From Comamonadaceae bacterium UBA4962 (lineage in GTDB: Bacteria; Pseudomonadota; Gammaproteobacteria; Burkholderiales; Burkholderiaceae_C): DNA of 64,000 bases. Numbering within the stretch: the stretch's first letter is position 1; the number at the start of each line of letters is the position of its first letter. Of the stretch, positions 7,229 to 15,564 are shown in pieces. The stretch covers positions 14,766-78,765 of the forward strand of contig DHAE01000023.1 of the NCBI GenBank assembly GCA_002397315.1, in the 5' to 3' direction. The notes under the pieces were generated by a model that saw nothing but the letters and a program-made list of their open reading frames with translations, searched no databases and had not been told where the DNA came from. A program made the translations under genes and the position numbers.

Positions 7229-9405
7229 GGCTGCACCTCACGGCCGATTTCAGCGGTTGCCGCTGCCGTGGCCTCGTTTTCCAGCTTGGATTTGCTGCTG
7301 ATATTGGCGGACTCGATCTTCACCGAGGCGTCAAGCTCTGCCTTCCAGCGCTGGAATTCCATTTCGCGGGCGTGGCGCTGGTCTTCGTATTGCGCACGGA
7401 GCTGTTCAAGTTGCGCCTCGTGGGTCAGCTTCATCTGATGCATCTGCGCTTCCATAGCCTGACGGTTCGCGTCCGTCTCCTGCTGCGCACGCTGGCGGAT
7501 CATCTCAAGCTGGGCCTGTTGCTGGCGCTGCATCTCGTCAGCCTGCGCCTTGTACTGCATCTCCATCTGCTTGAGCTGGCCTTGCTGCTGCAGCTTGGCC
7601 TGCTCGATCTGCAGTTGAGGCGGCGGCCCTTGTGGGGGCAGCTGCTTGCCCTGCGGATTGCCGATGTAGTCGTTGACGTTCTTCTGTCCGCCCAGCTCCA
7701 CCATCTTGGCGAAAGTGTTGTAGATTTTCTGCGGGTCGATCAGAAGCGAACCAAACGGCGTTTGCGCAAGGCCCATCTGCATCTGCGATAGGCTTTGGAA
7801 GAAGGCGATTTGCTGCTGCTTGTCGCCAGTGCCAAGCCCCACATTGATGGTCATGTCGTACTGATCACGCCACTCGTTGGGGTCGTACTGCACGAATTGA
7901 CCGCGGAGCCGGAACGCCAATGGCTCCATTTCCCCGGACGTAAGCAAGCGCAGGATGCCTTGGAAGACTGGTTTGACCAGCGTCTCGGCGAAGATCCGGG
8001 CGATGAGCTTAATCCGCTGTTGAGCGGCGTTGGCCGTCATCATCACCTCGGCTGCGGTGCGGTCAGGGCGCAGGCTATTCGGGTCGAGGCCCTGCTGCTG
8101 CTTGCTTACGCCCGTCCGCTTTTCCGCCATCTCGTCCACGTAGGCCAGGACGGGCAGCACCTGTGTCCCGTTGAACGGCGTCGGCTCGATGTTCAATGCG
8201 TCGGCACGTGACGTGCGGATCAGGCCACCGATTCGGAAGTCGATCAGGTCGTCAACGTTGGCATACGGCGCGCCGTTGGCGTCCGTCAGCACGGTCTTTC
8301 GCGGATTGACTGCCAGGCTTGAGGCGTTGACCACGCCACGCGTCAGGTCGGTCTTGAGCCGCTGCAGATCGGAAACAGCCTCAGCGATGGACATGCCGTC
8401 CCACCGATGCGTGTTGAGGATCGGCGAAGTGGTAGCAATCTGGACGTGGTCGGTCTCCTCGTTGCTCAGCATCTTTTTTGCCAAACGGTAGACGATGCGC
8501 CGTTCGGCGATGCCGTCGCCGTCGAAGTCCACCAAGACATATTCGATGCGCAACCAGCCCTGGGCGAGGCTGTCGTCCTCGCTGTCCACCGCGTCGTCGT
8601 CCTGTACGAACTTGCCATCCGTGCGGGTGAGACGGTATTCCTCGTTGACGTCCGAAGGCATGGCGTCTTCTGAGGCGCGAAGGTCGGATGCCGTGACATC
8701 CTTGAAGCCCATCTGCCGCAGGTCGGACAGCGTGACGGGCATCACCCGGGCGACATAGGGGCAGTCGCCAAGAAGTGGCGAAGTCCAGCCACGCTTGATG
8801 TAGAGCTGCTCAGGGGGGAACGCCTCCACCCTGATCTTGTTCTTCTCGCGCGTGCGCGAAACCTTGGCGTTGTAGAGCGGAATCGCAGCGCCCATCACAG
8901 GGGCTGACGCCTCGATCTCAAAGCCTTCCTGCTCGAGCATCACCAGCACATCGACCGGCGCACCCTGTAGCGTTTGCACGTCGCGCACCTGCTCTTTGTC
9001 GAGCCGCCACATCACGGCACAGTTCTGTGAGATCAAGGCATCCTTGAAGGCCGTGTACAGGACGAGGAAGCCGTTATTGGACTTGTTAAACACGTAGTTG
9101 CACGTGTCCGTGGCCTGCTCTGCTCCCTGCACGTCTTCCTGCCGCGCCGGCTCGAAGACCACGGCTTGATCGCTCTCCGTGAACACCTCCAGCAGGCTCG
9201 GCAAGATCCATTCCACCGTATCCTGCACCTCGGACGTGACGATGCGGGACCAGCCGTCCAGATCTTCATCGCCCGGGTACGGCTCCCGGTAGTACTCCCG
9301 CTGCGACTCAAGACGCCGATAGCCTACCTGCTCAACGTATTGAGCGGCGTCATCTTCGTTTGCCTGCAGGTGATTCAACAGGCTATCGGTGTCCATCTTC
9401 GCCAT
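7225..9405 (-). CDS. Portal protein, P22/SU10-like
   Basis: A 726-residue protein forming the dodecameric ring through which DNA is packaged and ejected. The N terminus (MAKMDTDSLLNHLQANEDDA) leads into a portal clip/stem region (residues about 40-480), including DLDGWSRIVTSEVQDTVEWI and a QQGLDPNSLRPDRTAAEVMM segment typical of podoviral portals. The last 180 residues are a glutamine-rich coiled coil (the barrel). The open frame extends 90 codons further upstream, but the ATG at 9405 follows the previous stop directly and begins the conserved region. The barrel is long for this family. Confidence 0.88.
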   Translation of the reverse strand: MAKMDTDSLLNHLQANEDDAAQYVEQVGYRRLESQREYYREPYPGDEDLDGWSRIVTSEVQDTVEWILPSLLEVFTESDQAVVFEPARQEDVQGAEQATDTCNYVFNKSNNGFLVLYTAFKDALISQNCAVMWRLDKEQVRDVQTLQGAPVDVLVMLEQEGFEIEASAPVMGAAIPLYNAKVSRTREKNKIRVEAFPPEQLYIKRGWTSPLLGDCPYVARVMPVTLSDLRQMGFKDVTASDLRASEDAMPSDVNEEYRLTRTDGKFVQDDDAVDSEDDSLAQGWLRIEYVLVDFDGDGIAERRIVYRLAKKMLSNEETDHVQIATTSPILNTHRWDGMSIAEAVSDLQRLKTDLTRGVVNASSLAVNPRKTVLTDANGAPYANVDDLIDFRIGGLIRTSRADALNIEPTPFNGTQVLPVLAYVDEMAEKRTGVSKQQQGLDPNSLRPDRTAAEVMMTANAAQQRIKLIARIFAETLVKPVFQGILRLLTSGEMEPLAFRLRGQFVQYDPNEWRDQYDMTINVGLGTGDKQQQIAFFQSLSQMQMGLAQTPFGSLLIDPQKIYNTFAKMVELGGQKNVNDYIGNPQGKQLPPQGPPPQLQIEQAKLQQQGQLKQMEMQYKAQADEMQRQQQAQLEMIRQRAQQETDANRQAMEAQMHQMKLTHEAQLEQLRAQYEDQRHAREMEFQRWKAELDASVKIESANISSKSKLENEATAAATAEIGREVQP

Positions 9406-9407
9406 GG

Positions 9408-9641
9408 TTAGCTCTGCACCTCGCGATAGCTGCGCTCGAAGACGTCGGCGGGCGACCAGCTGATGTAGCCGGCGTGCCTCGGATCGTTGGCCTTGCCGCC
9501 GTCCTGGTACTCCACCAGAAAACCGGCATCCGCCGGGTCTTCGTTGGCAGGGACTGTCCAGCCGCGGTACTCGTTGTAGGCGCCGCGGGTCATGGGGATG
9601 GCGAGCACGCGCTTGGTGCCTTCGTACAGGATGGGGGTCAT
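9408..9641 (-). CDS. Small phage protein before the portal gene
   Basis: A 77-residue protein (MTPILYEGTKRVLAIPMTRG at the start), predicted beta-rich N-terminally, with a WSPADVFERSYREV motif near its end. It ends 3 bases before the portal start. It is a common companion between terminase and portal in related podoviruses but has no recognised function. Confidence 0.75.
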   Translation of the reverse strand: MTPILYEGTKRVLAIPMTRGAYNEYRGWTVPANEDPADAGFLVEYQDGGKANDPRHAGYISWSPADVFERSYREVQS

Positions 9642-9684
9642 GGTGTGTCCTTGGGTGCCGGCAACCGGCCGGCACGGGGCGCGA

Positions 9685-10233
9685 TTAGCGCGCCTTCTTG
9701 GCGGTCTTGCCGCCCTTCTCCATCACGATCTCGCCGGGGGTCTCGCGGGCGATCTGCACGGCCGCGGCCTTCACCTGTTCGTCGGTGGCGTCCACGTCGG
9801 CATGCACCTTGCCCACCAGTTTGTCGAGGTCCTTCGGGTCTGCCGGGTCCAGGCCTTCCACGCGGTCATCGACTTCCACCGTGCCGGCAAGCTCGGGTTT
9901 GTCGCTGGAGGTCGTGTAGTTGGGCGTGCTCGGGTCTTTGCCGGAAATCACGTCAGAGCGCAGTTTCTGCTCCACCCGGGCGACGAATTGGTCGGCGGTT
10001 TGGCGGCCATCGGGATCGGGCGCCTTTTCACCTTCCGTTTTGTAGCCCTGCGGGATATTCATCGGAGTATCCACGCCTTCGTCGGCATGGCCGGCGCGGG
10101 CTTCCTCTTCCTTCGGCGAGAGCTTCGGGAAAGGAGGCTGGCCCACACGCTGGGAACCATCAGGGTAGGTGTAAACAGTGGGACGGCCGCTATCGTCAGC
10201 CGCATCCGTCTGGGTTTTCTTTGGGTCGGTCAT
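9685..10233 (-). CDS. Phage protein of unknown function, low complexity
   Basis: A 182-residue hydrophilic protein (MTDPKKTQTDAADDSGRPTV at the start), rich in Asp, Lys and Pro, ending in a lysine-rich tail (KGGKTAKKAR). The ATG at 10233 has GGAG 6 bases upstream and was preferred to an in-frame start 10 codons earlier. It lies between terminase and portal. Composition suggests an unstructured minor head or DNA-associated protein, but this is inference. Confidence 0.72.
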   Translation of the reverse strand: MTDPKKTQTDAADDSGRPTVYTYPDGSQRVGQPPFPKLSPKEEEARAGHADEGVDTPMNIPQGYKTEGEKAPDPDGRQTADQFVARVEQKLRSDVISGKDPSTPNYTTSSDKPELAGTVEVDDRVEGLDPADPKDLDKLVGKVHADVDATDEQVKAAAVQIARETPGEIVMEKGGKTAKKAR

Positions 10234-10299
10234 GATCTGCTCCAGGTAATCGCGCGGAATCACGCGAGTGCAATATCGTGCATTGTCAACGATTTTCGC

Positions 10300-11610
10300 C
10301 TAGGACAACATCCTGCGTTTGTACTGAATGGGTTTTGGCGGGGCGGTCGGCTGCTCGTATGCCACGCACATCAGCCCGAATGCGTCAGCGCCGTGGCTTG
10401 CCCAATCGTGCTCAGGGCCAAGCCCGATATTCCGCTCGTCGTCGCGCTTCTCGTGATACCAGGCAAGTGCGTCAACTCCGGCCAAGGTCGTTTGCTCGTT
10501 AAACCACATCGCAGGGAAAAGCCGACGCGCCGCCTCGATCCTCGCTTTTGCCGCGCCTTTTCCCTGGTTAGGAACGACAGTGACCGAATACCCAGCCTGC
10601 CTGAATGCCGACTCATAGGAAACGTCATGCACTTTGTCGTGCGTCGCGCCATCGTGAGGCAACCAGACTTGGCACGATCCTGGGCCGCAATCATTTGCGC
10701 GCATCCACTCCAAATGCGTGGCGAGAGGCTGGCCAACCGCTTCGTAATAGTTGAGCACCCGGATTTCCTTGCCAACGAACTGCACAATCCACATTGCATA
10801 AGCGTCAGCCCTCGCCCCCGTGCCGCCAATGTCGATGAAAGCGCGCTTAGTCATCAAAGGATCGGCATGGACGTGCCCAATTCGATTCTCCTTCTTCGCC
10901 TGCAATATGTGGGTCGAGAAGTAGGCGCCCTCATTGACCGTGAAGTATTCGCCCTCCCAAATGTGGCCGTACTGCTCAGGCCGCTCCTCCATGTCCCGCA
11001 GCCTTTCGCGCTCAAGCTTCGCCGGGAATTTCGGGTTGTCCCTCCAATTGAGTTGAACGCCCTTGACGAGAGGATCTTTGGAATTTCGGAAGCGCGACTC
11101 GACAGCCGACGCCTTACGCCGCGGGTTCCACGTGACCCACAACTCCGCATTCCATCCCTCACCCTCTTCCCGAAGCGTAGGAATCACAATCGACCAGGCA
11201 ATATCCGTTACCGGCTCGGCTTCATCCACCCAAAGCAAAAGGATTCGCCCCTTGGACTTGATCGACTGGATGTTGCGATCCAGCCCGACGAACGTGAACC
11301 AGATCCGCCCGTCCTTGCTCTTGATGTACTTCTCGCCAATGTCGTAGTAGTCGAGCAGCCACGGCTCGTCCTCAATGGCGCGCTTGCACTCTTCAAGTGA
11401 GCTGTCTTCAAGCGAGTTCATGAACTGCCTGCCGCACACGATCTGCCCGGAGACACCCGCCATGCCGTACATGTAGCCTCGCACAGCCGCCATCTTGGCA
11501 AAACTGCGGGTCTTGGCGGAGCCGCGGCCGCCATGGGCATAGCGCACGTCTGCCGGCCCATCAAAGACCGGGATCAGCTTCTCGGGTAGCTCAATCTGGA
11601 CTGCGGCCAT
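10300..11610 (-). CDS. terL: Terminase large subunit
   Basis: A 436-residue DNA-packaging motor of the PBSX/Terminase_3 type. The ATPase domain shows Walker A GGRGSAKT (residues 27-34), Walker B ILLLWVDEAE (123-132) with catalytic Glu130, and the coupling motif VTWNP (159-163). The nuclease domain shows the expected acidic residues Asp260 (FIDIGG), Asp320 (LPHDG) and Asp409 (HGADAF). All key residues are present. The gene overlaps the small-subunit gene by 20 bases. Confidence 0.95.
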   Translation of the reverse strand: MAAVQIELPEKLIPVFDGPADVRYAHGGRGSAKTRSFAKMAAVRGYMYGMAGVSGQIVCGRQFMNSLEDSSLEECKRAIEDEPWLLDYYDIGEKYIKSKDGRIWFTFVGLDRNIQSIKSKGRILLLWVDEAEPVTDIAWSIVIPTLREEGEGWNAELWVTWNPRRKASAVESRFRNSKDPLVKGVQLNWRDNPKFPAKLERERLRDMEERPEQYGHIWEGEYFTVNEGAYFSTHILQAKKENRIGHVHADPLMTKRAFIDIGGTGARADAYAMWIVQFVGKEIRVLNYYEAVGQPLATHLEWMRANDCGPGSCQVWLPHDGATHDKVHDVSYESAFRQAGYSVTVVPNQGKGAAKARIEAARRLFPAMWFNEQTTLAGVDALAWYHEKRDDERNIGLGPEHDWASHGADAFGLMCVAYEQPTAPPKPIQYKRRMLS

Positions 11611-11992
11611 TCATTGCGACCAATTGGATTTGCGTCACCTGCACCGGACCGCCATCAGGCCCCGAGACCTCTTGCTGGACCTTATCGCCGTATTTCTTAG
11701 GCGCCAGTTTGGAAAGGAGCCATTTCCGATTATCAGAAAGCAGACGCAGACCAGCCACTTCCACCGCTGTTTCTGCCATTGCCGCACGCTCGCCAATCTC
11801 TTCTAGCTCTTCCGCATTCACGTCTAACATACGCGCGCGCGCCTGCGCGTATTGCTCCTTGAGTTTCTCGTCCACATCCACCGCTCGCAAAAAGCTCTGA
11901 GGCGAGGTCCCGTGTTTCTGAGTCGCCTTGCGAAGACTTGCTCCCTCGCACATGGAATCGAGCACGGCGTCGATGATCTTCCTATCCAGCAT
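11591..11992 (-). CDS. terS: Terminase small subunit
   Basis: A 133-residue protein that recognises phage DNA for packaging. Residues 1-50 form a helix-turn-helix (IIDAVLDSMCEGASLRKATQ, then HGTSPQSFLRAV), the middle is a helical oligomerisation region, and the C terminus (DKVQQEVSGPDGGPVQVTQI) matches the interaction tail seen in many terminase small subunits. The start at 11992 is the first ATG after the preceding stop. The 3' end overlaps terL, so the two subunits are coupled in translation. Confidence 0.88.
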   Translation of the reverse strand: MLDRKIIDAVLDSMCEGASLRKATQKHGTSPQSFLRAVDVDEKLKEQYAQARARMLDVNAEELEEIGERAAMAETAVEVAGLRLLSDNRKWLLSKLAPKKYGDKVQQEVSGPDGGPVQVTQIQLVAMNGRSPD

Positions 11993-11993
11993 C

Positions 11994-12428
11994 TCAGGAC
12001 ACCTGCACAGCAATGCAGGACACGTTGATGCCTGCGGGAGCGTTGATGGTTACGCTGAAACTCGCAAGCGAGCCGAGCAGCGTGATGGATGCGGGGAGGG
12101 TTTGAAGACGGTAGCCCTTTGCGACCATACCGGTGTATTCCCCATTGGCGTTGGTTACCCAGCTCTTGACCTTGAAGATGCAGGGCTGATTGTTTGTCGC
12201 CTCTTCATATGACAGGTCAATCGTGGGCTTAGCGGCAAACGTGCGGGTGAAGGTGAATGTCGCCTCCCCATTGGCATCGGTCACATTCCAGCTGGCGCTC
12301 GTCAGGCGCGGATGCTGGTGATCCCCCCGGGATGCTTTGGACTGACTTCCCGGAATGGCGAGCGTCGCCTCCCGGATTGGCGCCTGGTCCGAGAACATCG
12401 CGGCCAGGTTCTGGATGAATGCGCGCAT
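11994..12428 (-). CDS. Phage structural protein with fibre-tip-like C terminus
   Basis: A 144-residue protein starting MRAFIQNLAAMFSDQAPIRE. A GDHQHPRLTSA motif leads into a beta-rich C-terminal domain of the type found at tips of phage fibres and on decoration proteins (NANGEYTGM, AGINVSCIAVQ). It shares one base with the upstream stop. It lies before terS rather than in the fibre module, so a decoration or minor structural role is as likely as a fibre role. Confidence 0.7.
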   Translation of the reverse strand: MRAFIQNLAAMFSDQAPIREATLAIPGSQSKASRGDHQHPRLTSASWNVTDANGEATFTFTRTFAAKPTIDLSYEEATNNQPCIFKVKSWVTNANGEYTGMVAKGYRLQTLPASITLLGSLASFSVTINAPAGINVSCIAVQVS

Positions 12429-12712
12429 CAGTCGCCCCCTCCACACACAATGTGCAGGGTTGCCGTTTCGCCGGTCTTGCATTTGGCAGACAGGGTATCG
12501 GCGCCGTACTTTGTGAGGACTTCCATCAGGCCTCCCGGCATGATCATGTCCGTGTCGGCAATGGTCTTCGGCCCTACGTCGAGGGAAATGCGGCAGGCGT
12601 TAGGGCCTTCGTTGTAGATGCGGCATTGGGAAGCGAATCGCTGAATGGCCGTGTTCTGCCCAGCGTCGGTTACTGCGAGCGTAATGCTCGGCGATGAAGG
12701 GGAAAAGGCCAT
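12428..12712 (-). CDS. Phage protein, first gene of the packaging/structural block
   Basis: A 94-residue beta-rich protein (MAFSPSSPSITLAVTDAGQN at the start, KTGETATLHIVCGGGD at the end) with a cysteine pair. It is translated just ahead of the fibre-tip-like protein. Its fold resembles small head-decoration proteins in pattern, but no family was recognised. A 68-base gap separates it from the replication/recombination genes upstream. Confidence 0.68.
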   Translation of the reverse strand: MAFSPSSPSITLAVTDAGQNTAIQRFASQCRIYNEGPNACRISLDVGPKTIADTDMIMPGGLMEVLTKYGADTLSAKCKTGETATLHIVCGGGD

Positions 12713-12780
12713 GGCTTTGCGCCTCGGAATATGGTGGATGATGCATGGATTGTACCTACTGCATCATCCATGGGGAATAG

Positions 12781-12990
12781 CTAATTAGGCAGTTTGCCGT
12801 CCAACTTCATTCTGCGGAGTACCACGAGAAAATCGTCGGCGGACTCATCCATTATGTCTCCAGGCTTTGCGTTGAGCCCTGTGATTTCGTTTAGCCGTTC
12901 CCGCACTTCATCGAATGGCATTGCGTATACATCGGGCATATTGGTGCGGAGCCATTGCCCCAGCCCGTAGAAACCTCCGATTTCGCTCAT
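12781..12990 (-). CDS. Small phage protein, unknown
   Basis: A 69-residue protein starting MSEIGGFYGLGQWLRTNMPD, with an acidic helical centre (MDESADDFLVVLRRMKLDGK). It overlaps the short gene upstream by four bases. Nothing indicates a specific function. Confidence 0.65.
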   Translation of the reverse strand: MSEIGGFYGLGQWLRTNMPDVYAMPFDEVRERLNEITGLNAKPGDIMDESADDFLVVLRRMKLDGKLPN

Positions 12991-13160
12991 CCCAGCTCCT
13001 TAAGTAAATCCCGCAACCCGTCTTCTGCACGCTGGATCAACTCACGGTATCGGCGGTCGTCCATTTCCTTTCGGTCCACCATGCGGCGAAGGCGGACGCT
13101 CTCCGTGCGGATGATGCGGACCTTTGCCATGACAGACTCCTGCTCTTCTCTGGTCAGCAT
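12987..13160 (-). CDS. 57-residue charged phage protein
   Basis: A short open frame from ATG 13160 (MLTREEQESVMAKVRIIRTE) to a TGA overlapping the next ATG. The product is a highly charged, probably single long helix. The tight ATGA coupling and the otherwise empty interval support it as a real gene. Function unknown. Confidence 0.6.
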   Translation of the reverse strand: MLTREEQESVMAKVRIIRTESVRLRRMVDRKEMDDRRYRELIQRAEDGLRDLLKELG

Positions 13161-13171
13161 GGGGCCCTCCG

Positions 13172-13696
13172 TTAGACGTTCCGGCCTTTGAGGAGCAGAT
13201 ACTCACGCTCAGCCTCGTTAAGGTCCGAGGGCCTCACTACGTCATGATCTTTGAGATCGCGCACCCAATCCCGCACGCGAGACCACTGAACTCCAGGGAA
13301 AGCAATCTCCTCCCTCCACCTCTTATCAAGCACAGGCAGCTTGACATGCACCGTGTCAGGGGTGTCCTTGAGCAATGGATGGGTGGCGAGCGCCTGCTTA
13401 AGCGAGTCGGACACAGGAAGCGCGTCGGGCGACGGGCCATCGCCGGGCAGCCGGTCCTCGACCAGCTTTGCATAGCCCTGGATGTCGTGCCAGTTGTCGG
13501 CGTAGTTCGGGTCGCCAGACAGGATGCGCGCGATCTTGTCGCAGATGACGGTGAGCGCCTGGCGCTGGGCAGCATCCAGCCGTGCCCATCCTTCCGTGGC
13601 CCGAGCCACATCCTGCAGATCCTGGGCAATCTTGGCATGGTGGGCAAAGTCGCCGTAGCGGTCGCCGCGCTCTTTGAGGGTGGTTTCGATGGTCAT
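13172..13696 (-). CDS. DUF6378-domain phage protein
   Basis: A 174-residue protein whose first 85 residues (TTLKERGDRYGDFAHHAKIA ... DKIARILSGDPNYADNWHDI) match the DUF6378 pattern found in many phages: an all-helical fold resembling MazG-like nucleotide pyrophosphohydrolases. The C-terminal half (about residues 100-174) is a separate charged region. A nucleotide-pool role is possible, but the metal-binding EExxE motif of MazG is not evident, so catalysis is doubtful. Confidence 0.78.
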   Translation of the reverse strand: MTIETTLKERGDRYGDFAHHAKIAQDLQDVARATEGWARLDAAQRQALTVICDKIARILSGDPNYADNWHDIQGYAKLVEDRLPGDGPSPDALPVSDSLKQALATHPLLKDTPDTVHVKLPVLDKRWREEIAFPGVQWSRVRDWVRDLKDHDVVRPSDLNEAEREYLLLKGRNV

Positions 13697-13938
13697 TGCG
13701 GCACTCTCCTGTTGATCAGTCCGACTTGGTTGAAATACATGGGCTGAATGCGGCCAGAGGCCACCATCCAGTTGAGCAGGTCATGCTCTTTGAGGTTGAG
13801 CCATACGGCGTCGTATATCTGGGCTTCCGAGCCCGCCTCGATTGGCCCACGGATGCCCCAGAGCGCGCACCATTCACCGTTCTGAGGCCTGTGCAGTGCC
13901 CGGTCTCGGATGCGGTACGCAAGCGCCTGGTAGTTCAT
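13693..13938 (-). CDS. Phage protein of unknown function
   Basis: An 81-residue protein (MNYQALAYRIRDRALHRPQN at the start) with several tryptophans in the middle (WCALWGIRGP, LNWMVASGR). It overlaps both neighbours by ATGA, so it is part of the compact nin-like operon. No domain recognised. Confidence 0.7.
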   Translation of the reverse strand: MNYQALAYRIRDRALHRPQNGEWCALWGIRGPIEAGSEAQIYDAVWLNLKEHDLLNWMVASGRIQPMYFNQVGLINRRVPQ

Positions 13939-14507
13939 GTCTTGCTCTCCTTAAGTGCTTTGCGGTAGTGGTTACGGATGGCGTCTAGGTCGCCCGGGCT
14001 GAGGTGTCGCGGCTCCTGGTCGGCCTCCAGGGCTTCGACGTGGGCGAGCCCATATCGCTCGATAAGCCCTCGGCGGTACTCGATCAGGTTGCCGTGCAGA
14101 TGCAGGTTGCAGGGCGCGCATTGCTTGTGCAGGTTGCGCGGGTCTAGGGCCAGATGCGGGGCGCTGCCGCGGCTCCGGTAGTGACCTGCGTGGTACATGC
14201 CCTGGTGGTGCCGTCCGCAGGAAATGCAGGGCTGTTCCTTGTCGCGCACGTGGACGATCCACTTGTTGATCGCGGCCTGCGCTTCTGCCTTGCGCTGGCC
14301 TGTGGTCTTCGCGCGCTCCTTGCGGCGGCGCGTCTCGGCCCTCTCCACCTTGGCAGCGGCTCGGGCTTTCTTGGCTTCGGCGCGCTCGGCCTTTTCGCGC
14401 TCGGCTACCGCGTAGTCGGCGGCGCATTCGGCGTGGACGATCTGGCCCGGGCGCTCCGGGTCCAGCTTGGCGCGGCAGTGAGCACAGCGGGTGCGTCGGA
14501 AGGTCAT
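13935..14507 (-). CDS. ninG: NinG-like recombination protein (Rap)
   Basis: A 190-residue protein. The N terminus has a zinc-ribbon-like CAHC motif (residues 8-11) with a second cysteine near residue 28. A lysine/alanine coiled coil spans about 35-80. The C-terminal domain carries CISCGRHHQGMYHAGHYRSR, NLHKQC and CAPCNLHLHGN, an HNH-like metal-binding centre typical of lambda NinG/Rap, which cuts recombination joints. The first cysteine pair and HNH cluster look complete. It sits one gene from a NinB-like gene, as in lambdoid nin regions. Confidence 0.88.
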   Translation of the reverse strand: MTFRRTRCAHCRAKLDPERPGQIVHAECAADYAVAEREKAERAEAKKARAAAKVERAETRRRKERAKTTGQRKAEAQAAINKWIVHVRDKEQPCISCGRHHQGMYHAGHYRSRGSAPHLALDPRNLHKQCAPCNLHLHGNLIEYRRGLIERYGLAHVEALEADQEPRHLSPGDLDAIRNHYRKALKESKT

Positions 14508-14761
14508 GCCTCAGCCCGCGCGGTCCATTGCTGCAATCTCTTCTCAGCCTGGGCAACCAGATCCCAGTTGATGCCCTTCTTGAGCGACCTGCCAACATGC
14601 CAGCCGTCGCAGTACGGGCAGCGGTATGCCGAGAGTCCGGTGACAATCGGATCGTGTCTCTTCTTTGCACGCGCCAGGGTCCGCGTAAGGCTAATCTGAG
14701 CAAGCAGAAGAGTCTGATGCTTCACCTTGCCGCAATGCGCTTTCCTCTTGCTGTTAGCCAT
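14504..14761 (-). CDS. Small zinc-finger-like phage protein
   Basis: An 85-residue basic protein starting MANSKRKAHCGKVKHQTLLL. It carries YRCPYCDGWHVGR, a CxxC followed by a histidine, which looks like a single zinc-binding knuckle. The ATG at 14761 is taken because it overlaps the NinB stop. It lies between ninB and ninG and could bind nucleic acid. The function is not known. Confidence 0.7.
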   Translation of the reverse strand: MANSKRKAHCGKVKHQTLLLAQISLTRTLARAKKRHDPIVTGLSAYRCPYCDGWHVGRSLKKGINWDLVAQAEKRLQQWTARAEA

Positions 14762-15174
14762 TACTGCCAGCCCTCCGGCGCGCTGAACGCCACGCCCTTC
14801 TCGGCCCCGAACGCCTCCATCAGCGTTTGCAGTTCGGCCATCTCGCCCTTGGTCATCTTGGACGTGCGCTGGCCGCAGACGACGAACCCACCATCGAGGC
14901 CGGGAACCACCTTGGCTCGCTTGAGGGAGGCGGTGAAGACGTCCTTCCACTCCTCATCGGTCAGCTTTTGGCCGTACCAATCCACCTGCGTGGAGATGTC
15001 GCGGAGCATGGCCCAGAGGCGGCGGTTCTGGGCGTCGCTGCGCTTTTCCGGCCGCACCTCGACCACCAGGCGGTGGCCGGCGAAGAGCAGGGCCTTGGCG
15101 TGCATCCATGCGGCTTTGATCGCTTGGTACGCCTGTACTGGCTCCCACATGGAGAGGGTGAGACGGTCAGCCAT
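14761..15174 (-). CDS. ninB: NinB-like recombination protein
   Basis: A 137-residue protein with the NinB signature: VVEVRPEKRSDAQNRRLWAM (about residues 37-56), TDEEWKDVFTASLKRAKVVP (about 72-91), and TSKMTKGEMAELQTLMEAFG (about 104-123). In lambda this protein (Orf) binds single-stranded DNA and helps the phage recombinase load in place of RecFOR. Length is near the family's usual size. It overlaps neighbours on both sides. Confidence 0.9.
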   Translation of the reverse strand: MADRLTLSMWEPVQAYQAIKAAWMHAKALLFAGHRLVVEVRPEKRSDAQNRRLWAMLRDISTQVDWYGQKLTDEEWKDVFTASLKRAKVVPGLDGGFVVCGQRTSKMTKGEMAELQTLMEAFGAEKGVAFSAPEGWQ

Positions 15175-15484
15175 GCTTCACACCCTTCTCGTGCTTGGCC
15201 TGCACCCGCGCCATGGCGATTGCCATATAAGCGCGGTAGGAGGGCCCAACTCCAGCCATATCGGCGACGCAGGCCACCTTCTCATCGCCCAGCACCTCAC
15301 GCTCTCGCATGATTTGGAGAAGATCCTTGATGGTCTTCTGCTGCTGTTCGACCAGCCAAGTCATGAGCGCAAAAAAGGCCATGATCACAGCTGCTGCCCA
15401 CCAACCGGCAGTCTCGTAACCGCCGTGCCACGCGATGTAGACCATTGCCGCCACACCTGTGGCCATCCAGTACCAGGGTTTCAT
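15167..15484 (-). CDS. Small membrane protein of the phage replication/recombination operon
   Basis: A 105-residue protein with two hydrophobic segments (about residues 4-19 and 27-45, including WWAAAVIMAFFALMTWLV) and a charged cytoplasmic tail. It overlaps the NinB gene. Phages carry such proteins for superinfection exclusion or lysis timing, but nothing here decides between these. Confidence 0.7.
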   Translation of the reverse strand: MKPWYWMATGVAAMVYIAWHGGYETAGWWAAAVIMAFFALMTWLVEQQQKTIKDLLQIMREREVLGDEKVACVADMAGVGPSYRAYMAIAMARVQAKHEKGVKHG

Positions 15485-15564
15485 GCGGCCACCTCGCTTT
15501 TATCCTCGTTTATCTTGGGTTGGATAGTTGGCGCGGGGAGGCGCGGGTTCGGCATCTCATGCAT
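15481..15564 (-). CDS. Possible 27-residue peptide
   Basis: A short open frame (MHEMPNPRLPAPTIQPKINE) fills the gap between the nuclease-like gene and the membrane protein gene. It overlaps the end of the first and the ATG of the second (ATGA). The exact coupling on both sides is the only evidence that it is translated. Confidence 0.35.
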   Translation of the reverse strand: MHEMPNPRLPAPTIQPKINEDKSEVAA